Below, piece by piece: positions 33,223 through 46,477 of a stretch of 64,000 nucleotides of DNA. Location of the stretch: positions 63,338,528 to 63,402,527 of the forward strand of contig NC_052614.1 of NCBI RefSeq assembly GCF_016545825.1, written 5' to 3'. Every line of letters starts with the position of its first letter. Position 1 is the first letter of the stretch. A program made the translations under genes and the position numbers. The notes beneath the pieces are model-generated. The model made no database searches. It saw only the letters and a program-made list of their open reading frames with translations, and had not been told where the DNA came from. Origin of the DNA: Eucalyptus grandis (taxonomy: Eukaryota > Streptophyta > Magnoliopsida > Myrtales > Myrtaceae).

Positions 33223-35223
33223 ATATATCTGACCTCGCATTTCTAGGAGAACATCAAGAATTCTGCGAAAATCTGCTGAATTATCAGTCTGTGTACTGGC
33301 TTCTGCACGATTAGATGGAGTAAAGGCAGACGATGGCAAATCAGCATAGCCACGCAGGTTGGGCGATGAAACATCATGTCCATCCTCAGGAAATTGAGAA
33401 GCATAGATGTCCTCTGGATCTGTTGGAGAGCGGCTGACTCCTTTACTGGTAGCAGGATATGAGGACATTCTTCTTTTCCCACGATCTCCCCCTGTTTCCA
33501 TGCCTTTAGGTGGAGAAGAATGTTCCTCATGCTCTCCTTCCTCTTGATCTCCTCTTTCCTCTTCTTCTTCAATTCTTTCCTCCTCTGTATTTCTTTCTTC
33601 AGCTTCTCTCTCTTCTGTTTCTTTCTCTTCTGCTTCCAAATCTTCTCTTTCTCCAGTCCTCTATTTAGAGTCTTTCTCTTGTCGTTCCGTTGATTCTGGA
33701 ACAGAACGACTCAGATTCTTCAATGCCATTGCAGTAATGGTGATGTCTTCCTCATCTTATTCATACTCAACAATGAGAGCTCTTCTTTTCTTGGATGGAG
33801 CAACCATGGGCTCCTTCCCCTTTTCTTTTGCTACCGAAGAGATTTGATGAGATTTGACAGGGGTTTTCTCCTTGAATTTCTCCAACGCCTTATTGAGTTC
33901 ATTCAGACGCATTTTAAACACCATTTTCAGTCTCACTACCATTTGATCACAGGTTCGAACACAGAGAATCCAAGGAGGCTGAACATTCAAATGTCTGAAT
34001 AACTTTGTCACAAGAGCTGGATAAGGAAGTTGACCCTTGTCCTTCACCACTGCTCTATACATGTGGAATATAATAATGTGAGAAGAGAGAACTTTTTTCC
34101 AGCATTGATGGCATACATCAGCTTTGCCTCTGAGTTTGAAACATCAGTTTTTGAAGTAGACTTCGGTCTGAGGCAATTGATCACAATCTTGTGAAGCAGA
34201 ATGTTGAACGCACTCATCCTTGAGTAGGAAACCTTTCCCTCTCTCCTTCTATCCTTAACAAGTTTCAACGTAGTACGAGCAATAGAGACATTGAAAGGTT
34301 GATATCTTCCTCTATCAACCCCAATCACATCACCCAACATATTTACATCCACCACATAGTCTTGATCTCGGACACTAAAAGAGAATCTATTCGCATCTAA
34401 GAAACTGAGATTCGAATAGAAATATGCAGTGAGTTCAGCATAGGCTTCTGTAGATTCAGAACAGAACCGTTCAAGTTGAAGAAGACTGAATTTTTCCCTT
34501 AAATTAATGTTCATAGCGTCAAGGAAATCAAAATCCACACTTCTAGGGTTTATGACCCCACGCTTCAACAACTTAGAGTATAGATGCATGTGTTCCTCCG
34601 ATCAAAACAAGTCTATCATTTTGCCCCGAATTTTTGATGCAACACACATTCTCGGTTGAAACTAACTGTACAGCTTGTCATCATCATTCCCATCTGGCTG
34701 ATTTAGCCCTCCGGCACGTGGATCGATTGGAATGTTTGCCATTGCCTCTTCTGCCGACCTAGCAGGAGCAATTCCCAACTGTTCCATTGTGCGTAAAAAG
34801 AAGGTTTCATTTTTGAACCCTTTGTCTTTCAAAAATTCATCAATGTAGTTCAAAGGAGTTCCACCCCTTTTCAAAGCACGATAAAGCTTGTAGGTAAAAG
34901 AGGGCTTAAGAGTTCTTACGGGTTCTGCATCTTCGATTGTTTCTTCTTCTTCTTGACGAGCAACATTCTGCGGTCTAGATGGAGAAGATGGGCCTTACTG
35001 AGAATGTTGTGGGCTGTTGCTGACTAGAAAACTCTTCTTCCTCGATGAGATCAAAGTGCGTAGGCCCCTCACGCATTTCTGCGGTCCCCTGTTCGCGATC
35101 CTCGAAGACTTCCTTTGAGACGACATCTTTCGATCTTTGAAAGATTCCAAACTTGACTTTCCCAAGAAAGATGACAACTTTTCGAAGATTAAACAAGAGA
35201 AGAAGACAGAAATGGAAGATCAA
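33223..35223 (-). pseudogene. Extra 3' coding region of the Sirevirus-like element
   Basis: On the minus strand from 35223: a basic N-terminus (MSSQRKSSRIANRG), then LYRALKRGGTPLNYIDEFLK (34895-34830), a 181-codon open part (34589-34044) with LLKRGVINPRSVDFDFLDAM and SVRDQDYVVDVNMLGDVIGV, then KEKGKEPMV..KKRRALIVE and a highly acidic, Glu/Arg-rich coiled-coil-like stretch (33639-33480). The middle resembles the domain called 'putative plant transposon protein', often found after pol in Sireviruses and sometimes termed env-like. Its function is unknown. Stops split it into at least four parts. Confidence 0.75.
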
Positions 35224-35702
35224 TGCTTTTTAGGGTTTTGGAGTTAAACGGAGAGGGCAGACAGTATATAGGTCGGTCGAAGAGAGGCATACAAAACGTC
35301 GTAATGGAAAGTAAAAAGATGCCATTTAAAAAAAAAAAATAAATGCCTTTTTCAAAAAATTAGATAACTGCCATTTAAAAATTAACTCCATTTTCAAAAA
35401 AGAAAAATTGCACTAATCACGAAAATTGAAAGTAGCAAAAATCAATTATGGACGAGATGATCGTGCCTTTTCAAGATTTAATCGAGAGAGAATAAAATAA
35501 CTTACAATTAAAGATCTTGATTGTCTGAGTGAGAAACTCTAGACTTTTACTTCTTCAAACCTCAAGATGTTGAGTCAGTACGAATAATTTCAAATTGATT
35601 TTTCTCCAAAGGCTTTGTAAATATATCCGCCAGTTGGTTCTTTGAGTCAACAAACTGAATCGAAACTTCTCCATTCTGAACATGATCTCTAATGAAGTGA
35701 TG

Positions 35703-38400
35703 TCAAATCTCTATATGCTTTGCTCTTGAATGAAGAATTGGATTCTTGGTGAGATTGATTGCGTTGGTGTTGTCACAGTTAATCTCCGTGCATGAATCTT
35801 CAATTCCAAAGTCTCTTAGCTGTTGTTTTATCCACAAAATTTGTGAACAACAACTTCTAAGAGCTACATACTCCGCTGCTGCTGTAGAAAGAGCCACTGT
35901 ATTTTGCTTCCTTGAAAACCAAGACACATCCTGCTTCCAAGTAGTTGTGGTGCGAGAGTGCTCTTTCTATCAACTCGCATCCGGCTAGATGCGTCTAAGT
36001 ATCCAAGAAGAGTAAAGTCTCCTTTTTAGGATACCAAAGACCAAGGCTTGAAGTTGATGCAATGTATTTGAAAATATGCTTTGCAACACTTAGATGAGAT
36101 TCTTTAGGGCGCTTGAAATCGGCACAAATGCAAACACTAAACAAAATGTCGAGGTCTAGAAGCGATAAGATAAAAGTGAACCAATGATACTCGGTATAAC
36201 TTCTGGTCAACTTTCTTTCCTCATTCATCTTTGTCTATCTTTAAAGAGCTTGACATTGGTATATCAATCTTTTTGCAATTTTCCAGTCAAACTTTTTGAC
36301 AATATTATTAGCATATTTTTCTTGATGAATAAAGGTTCATTCATTCAATTGTTTCACTTGAAGTCCAAGAAAGAAGGTTAGTTCACCAATCATGCTCATT
36401 TCAAATTCATCCTTTGACAAAGCCGTTTTGAATTAAAAAATTACTCGGCTTGTCGTACCAAGCTCGAGGTGCTTGCTTTAAACTATATAAGGCCTTTTCG
36501 GTCGAATCGAGTCTAGTTTCCTTGGGTCTTCAAACCTAGGTGGTTGTTCCACATAGACTTCCTCATGGATAAATCCATTCAAGAAAGCACTTTTGACGTC
36601 CATTTGGAATAACTGAAATTTTTATAATAAGCAAAAGTAAGTAATAATCTAATTGTTTCTAACCTCGCTCTGGTGCGTAAGTCTCATCATAGTCTATCCC
36701 TTCTTCTTGCGTATATCCTTTGGCCACGAGTCTTGCTTTGTTTCTTACGACCTTTCCTTTCGGTTTAGGAGTCAATTCCCGGACATCATTAATCTTGAAT
36801 TCCTGAGTTCTTCTTGCATAGCTTCAATCCAGCTTTCATCAGATAAAGCTTCTTCTATGCTTTTGGGTTCTATTTTAGAAATAAGAGCCACAGCACTAGA
36901 CTCTTCGCGCCTTTTGGATCTTGTGCGAATTTATTCATTAATGTCGCCTATATTGAGATCTTTGGGATGACTAGACTTATGCTTCCGATTCTTTTGGTTG
37001 ATTTGTCGAGTTGATGATCACTTTCTTCATTTGAATCTTCAATAATCATTTGAGCTGGTCTTTCAAGTACGAGCCGCTTCTTGAGATTTAGACTTTGTAG
37101 AGTCTGGAGTAGGTTCAGATTCTTCAAGATGAGTCTGAATAGATTCATTTGGCATAGAATCTTGGAATTTGACATTCATTGATTCTTCCACAGATTGAGA
37201 CTTCTTGTTGTAGACTTTGTAGGCTTTGCTTGAGGTAGAATATCCAAGGAAGATGCCTTCGTCGATTTTTCTTCAAACTTGCCAACTCGATCATTTGCAT
37301 TTTCAATATAAAACATTTACATCCAAACACATGAAAATATGAAACAATAGGCTTCTTTTCTTTGAATAACTCATAGGGTTTTTTTTTTTCCATAATTGGT
37401 CTTAGAAAAACTCTATCAATAATATAACATCTTTGTAGAAAGCTGCTTCAGCCCAAAAACGTGAAGAGATGTTACTTTCAATTAAAAGTGTTCTAGCCAT
37501 TTCTTGAAGTGACCTATTCTTTCTTTCCACAACTCCGTTTTGCTCTGGAGTATATGGAGAGGAGAACACATCCGAAAGCCGATTCATCACAGAATTTTGT
37601 AAAATCTTGATTTTCAAATTCACCTCCATGGTCTGTTCTTATACTTGAAATAACATAGCCTTTTTCATTTTGAATCTTTTTAGCAAACTTTTTAAAGTAA
37701 GAAAAGGTTTCAGACTTACTTGTCAGGAAATATACCCAAGTAAATTGTGAGTAGTCATCCACAATTACTAGGCAATATTTCTTACCTCCGATGCTCTAAG
37801 TTCCGGTTGGTCCAAAGAGATCCATATGCAGAAGTGTAGTACACGATTAGTGGAAACTTGATTTATTAGTTTAAAGGAATTTCTTACCTGCTTTCCCAAT
37901 ACACATGGTGTACATAGATCAGACTTTTAGTATGATGATTGGGTAGACCACGAACTAGCTTATTTGCTGAAATTTTGGCTATTTGCTTCATATTGATGTG
38001 CCCAAGTTTTTGTGCCATAAGTTAACCGTCTTGAATTGAGATTAGACATTGCAATTCATTTGGTTTCACGTCCAAGAGATAGATATTTCCATGTCTTTGA
38101 CCCATGAATGACCGAGTAGAATCTTTGCGATTCTTGAACATATTCATTCTTGAAAGTTGATTTTGAAACCAGTTTTCGCACGGTGACAATCTTGGCGGAT
38201 TGTAGTTGAGTCCTTTCACTAAGGAAACATTGCTGATTGTGAGGTTTCCAATCTTTGAGTTCGAATCCCACAATTCTTCCTTTTTGTTTCCTCCAAAAGA
38301 GACTTTTCCACCATTTACTTGAATGAGCTTTATGAAGCAATTTGAATCTTGTCATATGTCTTGAGCATCCACTATCCAGATACCATTTTACCTTTTTCTT
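35703..38400 (-). pseudogene. Copia pol remnant: protease, integrase, RT, RNase H
   Basis: Going down the minus strand: protease motif DSGCSRHMT (about 38375-38345), the pre-integrase zinc region with LGHINMKQIAKI (about 38010-37975), integrase with MDDYSQFTWVYF, IRTDHGGEFE and PEQNGVVERKNR, which carry the D, D and E positions (37762-37520), RT with MDVKSAFLNGFIHEEVYVE (about 36610-36560), then WYDKPSNFLIQNGF joined directly to DEFEMSMIGELTFFLGLQ (about 36470-36370), and RNase H with AAAEYVALRSCCSQ and CDNTNAINLTKN (35927-35703). The join removes roughly 80 residues including YxDD. Many frameshifts are also present. Confidence 0.88.
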
Positions 38401-38409
38401 GATAGTGAC

Positions 38410-40139
38410 CTGTATTTAAAAAAGAGAGTCAAACTTTCTTTGGTACCCATATTTTTTTGGGTCCATTGGTGTTAGTATGATATGCGGTTTTTGCCCATAA
38501 TTTCTTAACAGGTTTCCAAATCATAGGGCATTCTTTCTCAAAGTGATCTGAACTATTGCACTTTGAACATCTGAGAGCATTGCGACCTACTGGTTTTACA
38601 AAGACATTTTTAAAATGATTTTTGTAAGCATCTCTTGTGGGTCTATGCTTGATTCTTTCATTTACTTTAGGAAAATCAATTAAAGGAATGGTTTCACAAT
38701 CATTCCCAAACCAGATTTATTGAAATAAGATCTTTGTGTTAAAAGAATTTTCTCAAGTTTTCGAGATCCAATTGAAAATCTTTTGGAAATATTTGATGTG
38801 TCATTTTTTAAAAATACATTTTCTTTCGAAATGTTGTCTTCTCTTTCTTTAAGAGTAGAAATATTCATGTCTAAACATTTTACCTTTTCTTTCAAAATAT
38901 TTTCCTGTTGTTTTGGTGCAGAATTTTTCCTTTTTAAGTTCGAGAAATCCTTTTAAGAGAAGTCTTAAGACTAAAACACAACTCATCAATGTATTTAGAG
39001 ACTTTAATATGGATTTTAGAGTTACTTACCTCAAATTCCTTTCCGAGATACGAGACTGCTTGTCTCGGAGTTTGAATTTGAATCCGATTGTGCCATTAGA
39101 CATATATTGGCATAATCATCATCACTTTCTTCACACTCTGTATCACTCGAGGTTTCTGCTTTAAGAGCCTTTCGATACTTTTCAGCTTTTCCTTTATTCT
39201 TCCTCAGAAGAGGACAGTTGGGTCTGATGTGTCCCTTTTTCTTACATTCAAAGCAGACTACATCTATATTTGATTCATCATCCTCAATAGACCTAGTCAT
39301 TTGCTTTTGAAAACTTTGTTTCTTTTGATTGAATCTTCTTCCTTTTTGTTCAGCTTTCGAATCTTCTTATCATGAGAGCGAGCTCCTCATCATCCATATC
39401 GTCTTCGAACCCGTAACATCAGAATCATCATTGGATTTTAATGCAATGGATTTCTTACCTTTAGGATATTCGTCTTCATTTATTCATTCCACTTCATAAG
39501 TCGAAGAGTTCCAACCAACTCATCGACAAATAGTGGCATAATTCTTTGTGTCTCTCTTATTGAGGTCTTTATGTGATTCCAATCCTTGGAGAGTCCACGC
39601 ATGAGTAGCTTGTTTACTTTCATGGATCGAAATTGGTTGACCTTGATTTTCAAGACCATTCACAATTTTGTAAAACGACTAAACATGTCGGTTATAGATT
39701 CTCGCTGATTTCATTTTGAAGGCTTCGTATTGATCGAGGAGAATGTTGACTCTGGTTTCTTTCACTCGATCAGTTCCTTCGTAGGTAATATGTAATCTAT
39801 CCCAAACTTCTTTCGCTGTAAAATAAGAAGATATTCTGTTATATTCAGTAGGTGATAAAGCACAATATAAAGAATAAATTGCTTTTGCATCAAGAGCTTG
39901 TCTCTTGGTTATCTCTTCCTGAGTCATTCCACTAGACTCAACAGCTTCTTTTCCTCTCTCTGAGACAGATGCAGCTTTAGGAATGATTCCTTTGTCTATA
40001 ACGTCCCATTCCAGAGGATCCTTTGATCTTAGGAACGCCTTCATCTTGTTTTTCCATATGTTGTATTCCTTTCCATCAAAGTAAGCGATCTGATATTACT
40101 TTGCCCTTCTACCAGCCCCGGAGCTAACATACTAGCCAT
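38410..40139 (-). pseudogene. Copia gag remnant with zinc knuckle
   Basis: It starts at an ATG (40139, MASMLAPGLVEGQ) just after the primer site. After a frameshift the Gag core is open at 40044-39679 (FLRSKDPLEWDVIDKGIIPK ... DAKAIYSLYCALSPTEYNRI). The knuckle CFECKKKGHIRPNC is intact at about 39255-39214. A Lys/Glu-rich, Thr/Ser-rich spacer follows, and a second Cys-His-like area lies near 38550. Confidence 0.8.
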
Positions 40140-40186
40140 GGATCTTTAACTTTGAAGTAAAACACTTCAAACAAAGTGAGTACACA

Positions 40187-40198
40187 GCTACGATACCA
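40187..40198 (-). other. Primer-binding-like site of Sirevirus-like element
   Basis: On the minus strand TGGTATCGTAGC lies two bases after the LTR end GCTATCTCA. It resembles the iMet site TGGTATCAGAGC. The other copy reads TGGTATCGAGCA. Confidence 0.7.
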
Positions 40199-40200
40199 AT

Positions 40201-41115
40201 TGAGATAGCTAGTATAAGCACCTAGAGGGGGTGAATAGGTGTAAAAATATTTTCTCGAGATAAGAGAGCAATACTAAGCAGACAATAGATAGGAAGTTTT
40301 CATTTCGTTAACAAGGCGAATTATGATCAAAGTAAAGCAGAGAGTGGGGAAGAGAAAATGAACACAAAAATTATAGTGGTTTGGCTTATTCTAAGCCTAC
40401 GTCCACTCTTCCGTACTGACAGCCCACCGGCTGGATTTCACTATGAACAAAAGAGATGTTACAGTAAGGTTCTCCCTTGATTCCACAGTGTAGATACTCT
40501 ACCACACTTCCTCAAGGTTTCTCAGTAATATGAACTCTCTTTTGTGTACAAGATTTTGCTCAGAAAATGAATTGACTAAGAACAAAGAGCTTCAGACTTT
40601 GGAATTCTTCTATCGCGCACACACTCGAACAAACGGAACGTCTTCCTTTATACTCCTTTATGCCATCATACCGTTGGCACTTACCATAGGAATTCTTCCA
40701 ATCTTCCCGTTTGACAGAATCAATTAGGAAGATCATTCGAGCTATTTAAGAAACATGTCAATAGCCCATCAATCCTGCTCACCCATACAATCAGGATCTT
40801 GGTTTCCATAAGTAGAACCTTCCAAGTATACTTCGTCAATCATCGGATCCTCAATCTTTGAATAAAGGATTCCGTTATGTCATATCCAGCCAAGAGATCT
40901 TTTCCAGTCGGTAAGGTTAAATCCTTAGCGAAATATCTAGTCTGGATAGCCCTTTTTCGACGGATTAGAAATTGTCAATGAGAATAGACTTTGAATCTTG
41001 AGTGCGCGGTGGGAGGTCTTCGGACTTAAAATAGTAGAGGAGTCGCAAATCTTCAGACTAGACTAATGGAAATGTTTTGTTAGCTTCAAAATACTCCAGG
41101 AAGATTTTTCCAACA
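40201..41115 (-). mobile_element. 5' LTR of Sirevirus-like element
   Basis: 915 bp. On the minus strand it starts TGTTGGAAAAATCTTCC and ends GCTATCTCA. It corresponds over its whole length to 55743-56660. Confidence 0.92.
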
Positions 41116-41525
41116 GCCGCCTTCTCTTGGAGTACGCTGAGGATGATGGACATAAGCCGTTCCCCAAGCACAAGCCTCCACATCACCACCACCCTCACGA
41201 CCACATCCTCACCGAGGACATAGCTGAGGAGGACCACAAGCTGTTCCCGAGCACAAGCCGCCCAAGAAGGAGGACAAGCCACCAAAGGGTGAGGGTGAGA
41301 AGCCGCCGATGGAGCACAAGCCACCATTCGAGCACCACCTAGAGCCGAGCCAAAGGGCCCTCCTTTCCACGACAAGCCACCCAAGAAAGAGGACAAGCCA
41401 CCAAAGGGTAAGGGCGAGAAGCCGCCGATGGAGCACAAGCCCCCGTTTGAGCATCCCTCGGAGAAGAAGCCAAAGGGCCCTCCTTTCCCCCACAAGCCTC
41501 CTCACAAGCCTCCACTGAGAAGTGA
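41116..41525 (+). pseudogene. Gene B part 3: C-terminal repeats and stop
   Basis: After the repeated GCCGC the frame of part 2 continues as LLLEYAEDDGHKPFPKHKPP then HHHHPHDHILTEDIAEEDHK, clearly parallel to gene A. At TTCCCGAGCAC (41247) one base is missing relative to the repeat logic. Beyond it, two copies of a KPPKKEDKPPKGxGEKPPMEH-type unit are readable across further small shifts, ending HKPPHKPP and, after one more missing C, a TEK stop at 41523-41525, matching the gene A end TEN. Even without the insertions this copy would need checking for frameshifts. Confidence 0.88.
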
Positions 41526-41579
41526 AGAAGCTGCCTTGTCTCTCTTGATGAGTTCTATGAGTCTGTCCATGAGGACTTA

Positions 41580-41585
41580 AATAAA
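41580..41585 (+). terminator. Poly(A) signal of gene B
   Basis: AATAAA lies 55 bases after the stop, the same distance class as in gene A. Confidence 0.6.
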
Positions 41586-41589
41586 GTGC

Positions 41590-44379
41590 TCTTTCACGTA
41601 CTTTAAATTATAATCTTCAATGTTTTTAGAGGCCAATGCAGCTCATGCCGGTGGTTTCATCTCGTATTATTGCTCTGTAATTTTCATTGGTCAGTGCTTA
41701 TCTACTATGCTTGAGCTTTAAACTTTCTTCTTTTTTTTCTTTTTTTTTTGGTAAAAGTAAGCAATTTAAACTTTCATTTTTCCTTGCTATTATGGGAAAA
41801 TAATAGACGGGTTTAGGAGTCATACCTCAAGTTATAAATATCGAGATTCCTCTAAGTAATACTTGTATATCCACGCCACTTGAAAATGTGCCACTCGAAA
41901 ATGTAATCACACTTGAATTAACACCCGTCTATTCACCGATGCCCCTTGCTCTCACAAAACATTTGCTTGTTTCAAATTTTCTGAGAATCTTCTCTCTTTG
42001 GCCTTGGCAACAATACACACACGAGCACTCTGGTCCTTTATTTATTTATTTATTTTTCGGTCAAGCTCCAACTATCAAAAACCACGCACGAGCACTCCCT
42101 CTCCGCCAGGGAAAAATGCTCTACATGCATTTTTTCCTCTTGTTAACTGGTCCCTCCAGGGAACTATGAAAGATTCTGGGTTGGGTTTGTATCAAGCCCA
42201 TTAGTCTAAAAGCCCAACAAGAACTAAGTCCTATATAAGAAGACAGGTTTATAACACCTGTGTACAATGTTAGTTTATAAAGTGATGTGATATATCCTAA
42301 CAGAGTATTTAAATTAATGAAGTATATTCAAGTATAGAAGTTCACCCCAATAACTTTTAAACCTAGGTATATTGTGTCTATCTACATAAGCACAATGTGA
42401 GTTTTTAAAACATTTAGTATGTACATACATATATGTATTTATTTTCTCATTTCTTGTTACAAGCAAGTTGTGCGTACACATGCGAATAAGCAAGTCTTTA
42501 GACAATTCCTTGAGAGTTAACCTCAATGAGAGCAAATACTCGAACAATACTAATTAGAGAAAGTACACCTAATTATGGACATGAAGGACCACGGGCCAGT
42601 CTTGGTCATATGGGCCTCAAGGGTACTTTTAATTGGGATTGGCCAAGACTATTTAATTATGAAAAAAAAAAAGGCCTGGTAAGATTAGGCTAGTGGCAGT
42701 CTGGCAAACCCGAACCTTTTACACATGAAATTATGGTTATGGGTGGACCTGGGCAACTATATATTAAGCCTAACCTAAAGGCGCAACTAAGTTTGATCAC
42801 CTCTTAAAAGAAGAGTAAAAACTTGAACTCTTTCTCTATTGTCCCTTTTCTCGACTTTTCCCTAAAGTTAACTAATTTTCTAAATGTTCCCAAAACATTG
42901 ACAGCTAATCTGGCTGTAGCATTATTCTTTCTCTCATCCAATGACCAAGTGACTCACAACCGCCCTCAAAAACTAGATATGTTGCCCTTTGATTTTGCCA
43001 AGAAACGGGAGTTAATTGGTCAACGTACAAAACAAGTTAATTGCAATGTGATTGAAACCGGGAACAAGTTATTACGTTGGTGAATTTTAGTTGCTAATTT
43101 TTATGTTGATGAACAAAAAACAATGACGTGAGCATAGATTATATGCAAGAGAAGGTGAGGCCCATAAACCTTACTGCGAAAACGGACCTTGACGATATGA
43201 AGAATGAGCCAAGAAGGGCCAATGGGCCTTTTAATGAGCCTCAAATTGTGGCGACAAGATTTCAAGGCCATGATAAGTTAAATTATGGTTTGTTATGTAG
43301 AGGATCATGTATGAGAGGAGACAGGTTTTGAAAAAATGTAATGGAAATATTTAAAGTACTACTAAAAAAATTCTTTAACATACTAAAATTCAAAATGTGT
43401 GAACTACTTAACTATGACAACTAAATCCTAGATAGAAAAAAATAGAAAATAGAAGAAATGGGGTCATTGTTTTGCAATTGAATAATTGAGAGCAATTTTA
43501 TTTTTAGTGTAAACAGGGTGGATTTAGTCATAGAAGGGGTGGAAATAGCGCGCCTTTTAAAAAACTGTAAAAATGAGAAAAAAAAATGGGCCTTTTTGTG
43601 TGTATTTAGAGAGAACGAAAGAACATAAGTCAAATTAAGAAAAAAAGGGTTAGTTCCACGTACAATCTGGAAAAAGTTTGGCATTACTCATTTTTGTGTC
43701 TTTAAACATTAGTTTCTGGCCTTATCCTCACTGGGGGGATTTTGAAAATTGAATCTATGGATATTTAAAGGTGGATGGGCAACATACAAATTGGGAGCGG
43801 CTATTCGATTATAAAAATGTTACAAGTCGGGAAATGGAAAAATGGAATTGTGTTAGGAGCAATGAAGCGTGAAAGCCAGAAGTGGGTCTCTATCGATCAA
43901 ATTAAATTTCGTCACAAAGGAAAAGGTTTTTTCTTTTTTTCTTTTTGTTAATAATATAGAAGATTCTAGACTGGTACCATTAAGTACATTTACCCCAATT
44001 TATTGTGGTACCGTTGTTTCAATTTTACCCTTTATTAATTTAGGCGTCAAATGTCTTATGGGATTATATGATAAATCCATACATGATAACTTAGATGTGA
44101 ATTTTACCACATGAAGCATTCTAAAAAAATTCCTATTTGCCCTGACCCATCTTCTTTCTCTAACCCATCTGCTTCTTCCCTTAAAACCCCGGCTTCCACG
44201 CCTCGCCTTCCTCGGGTGGTGCTCTCACCGGTGAACACGTTTGATCTTACAAAAAGAAAAAAAGGTACAATTAGGTTATTGCTAATGCTCATTCTATGTC
44301 ATTGGGGTCATTTGGCCACTCTGAGGATTTTGATATATTATCTTTTCTTCTAATCTTGAATATTGGAGTTGTAACTTAG
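41590..44379. other. Unassigned AT-rich intergenic region
   Basis: No gene recognised. Scattered open frames (for example 42823-43083 and 43128-43331) lack known domains and are surrounded by stops. Confidence 0.4.
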
Positions 44380-44690
44380 TGGGCGCCATTAGTACAATAG
44401 GTAAACTTTTACTCTTTGTGAAAAAAAAAGAAGGAAAAAAAGACAAAAAGAATTACAAAAATTCAAAAAAATATTAAATTGTTATTAAAGTTTGTTTACA
44501 TCAGTACTGGCTATGTCACTTCAATGCTAGTTATGCTACATTAACAGCTGGCTAAATTTCACTAAATGAACTGAATTAGCACAAATATAAAATGTTTAGA
44601 ATTTAACTAGCCAAAAAAAAAATTAGAATTGAATTAACATAATTATAATACATTTAAGGCTTTGTTTTAATTTTTTGTAATTCTTCCTTT
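44380..44690. mobile_element. Decayed relative of the fold-back element end
   Basis: Ordered blocks match the right part of the element at 515-1486: ATTGTTATTAAAGTTTG, TGAATTAGCACAAATATAAAAT.TTTAGAA and CATTTAAGG.TTTG. No terminal repeat or target duplication remains visible. Confidence 0.4.
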
Positions 44691-45183
44691 TTTTCCTTGT
44701 TTGTAAAATGGGCAATTTTTGTATAGTACAAGAAGAGTCTTAAAGCTTCACAAAAGTATGAGGTGCGTACCAAAGTAACCTAAAGTGAGTCAATTACTTA
44801 TGTAGTCAATGGAAAATAAATTTATAAAGGAAGCTCCATACTAGAATGATGATTATTGAGAAAAGGAAAATTGGGTTGAACCCCATATGTTGGATCGGAC
44901 TATTTTCATCTTGACGTTGGATTTGCTTCTACTTTTCAATAAACCAACATAGGGGTTCAAACTCATGTGCACTGCAAATATAATGTGGCAACAAGCACCG
45001 TGTACACACATGGGCTAATCCTGAAAAGGAAGCGTATGAACCAAATTAAATTGTCCATCTCGATCGAATATAGGCTATGAATGCCACAAAAAGAATATGA
45101 TTTTCATACATTCAAAGTACAACTGTTTTAGACTTTTTTTGACACATTACGATTTTAGGTACAATTTGGTTGACAAAATGTTA

Positions 45184-45227
<44 letters not shown>

Positions 45228-46477
45228 AGTTTCGTATGCATTTTAGGTTATATTACAGTTACACTTGGAATGCAAAAAGAAAACTTGACAACGTTTTTAT
45301 CTGTTCATTTTTCGGTACTTTGTCATCAAATCTGTCCTAATAAACTTAAAAAGAAAAGAAAAAGAAAAAGAAAAAGAGGTCGTCATCATTCTCCAAGTTG
45401 TCCATGATGTTCCATAGAAAACCTTCATGCAAATATCTCAATCGGTAACTTAAAAGACTATTGTCTAACCTTAACTCTCTCTCTCTCTCGACTCTACCAT
45501 TGCCCCAGTTCTTTCTTAGACACGCCACGTCTACAGTAGTGTAGGCTCCTAACTCTCTTTAAGGTCAATGGACTAGTCGCATTTGCTTTTATTCAAGGAA
45601 CTTTTTATTCAACTGCATCCTTAAATAAAAAGCAAGAATAAAAAACCAATCAGGGGTTTAGGTTTTGCAGTATCGCGATCACATCTCCCCATCCCTATCG
45701 GCCGAAGATGCTACAGGCATATCCGTGATTGTTGGTCGCCATTTCACTGTGGGAAAACAAGAATATCAGACGGGTATTCGCGGGCTTCATCTCAAACTTT
45801 CAACTCTGATCTCAGATAATAATTGAAGCGACGTTTTGTGTTGTGAATTGGGAAATCCCTTCCCACACGAATGGTGATATTAGATGAGAGTACCGTTGTC
45901 TTCGAGAATGTGAAAATCGCTTGAGAGAGATGGTTCAGCATGTCTTCAATCAGTTGAGGTTGATCTTTTGCCATATGAACCGACAATCATGCATTGATAT
46001 ATCCTATAATTCCAAGACAGGCTTTGCTAGTATGACAATTTTAGGTTACTGTGAAAATAATAACATTTGTGAACTACAAATTTTAAAAGAGTATATCCCA
46101 CAATAATTTATAATTATTTGTTATTTGATTTTGTGATTCGGAAAGACTGTTATTGTCTTAATAGATTAAACATTGTCACTCAATCATTTCTCTTCCAAAA
46201 CCTTGATTCATTAAATTCAATGTAACATGTAAACATCAACCTAGAAATATAGTTAAGGTTTCGAGAGGAAAATTTAATTGTATAGGTAATTTACCATAAC
46301 TAAAACTGTTATTAGGAAAAGCAAAAATATTATTCTTTCTTTTCTTACATCAAAAAAGATCAGAAGTAATAAATATGGTGTGCTTGTGGTTTGGTTCATT
46401 TTGGTTTGAAGATCACTTTTAACCCACAATTTAGTTAATCGGTTTGAAAAAAACTCAATTAAAGCCGAGATTATACT
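44691..46477. other. Unassigned AT-rich intergenic region
   Basis: No gene recognised. A protein-like frame at about 45690-45830 (ATGISVIVGRHFTVGKQEYQ) could not be assigned. The stretch ends with ATACT, the left duplication of the next LTR. Confidence 0.4.
45188..45223. repeat. (TA)n microsatellite
   Basis: About 18 TA units. Confidence 0.95.

Larger units (their letters stand above)
32622..41115 (-). mobile_element. Sirevirus-like Copia element inserted in gene B
   Basis: In minus orientation: 5' LTR (41115-40201), primer site, Gag with zinc knuckle, protease, integrase, RT, RNase H, an extra 3' coding region, and a 3' LTR truncated at its start. The GCCGC duplication is exact. Integrase before RT defines Copia, and the extra region after RNase H plus the tRNA-Met-like site are features of Sireviruses. 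Frames are broken in many places. RT lacks its YxDD segment. The same family appears at 55743-64000 in plus orientation. Confidence 0.93.
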
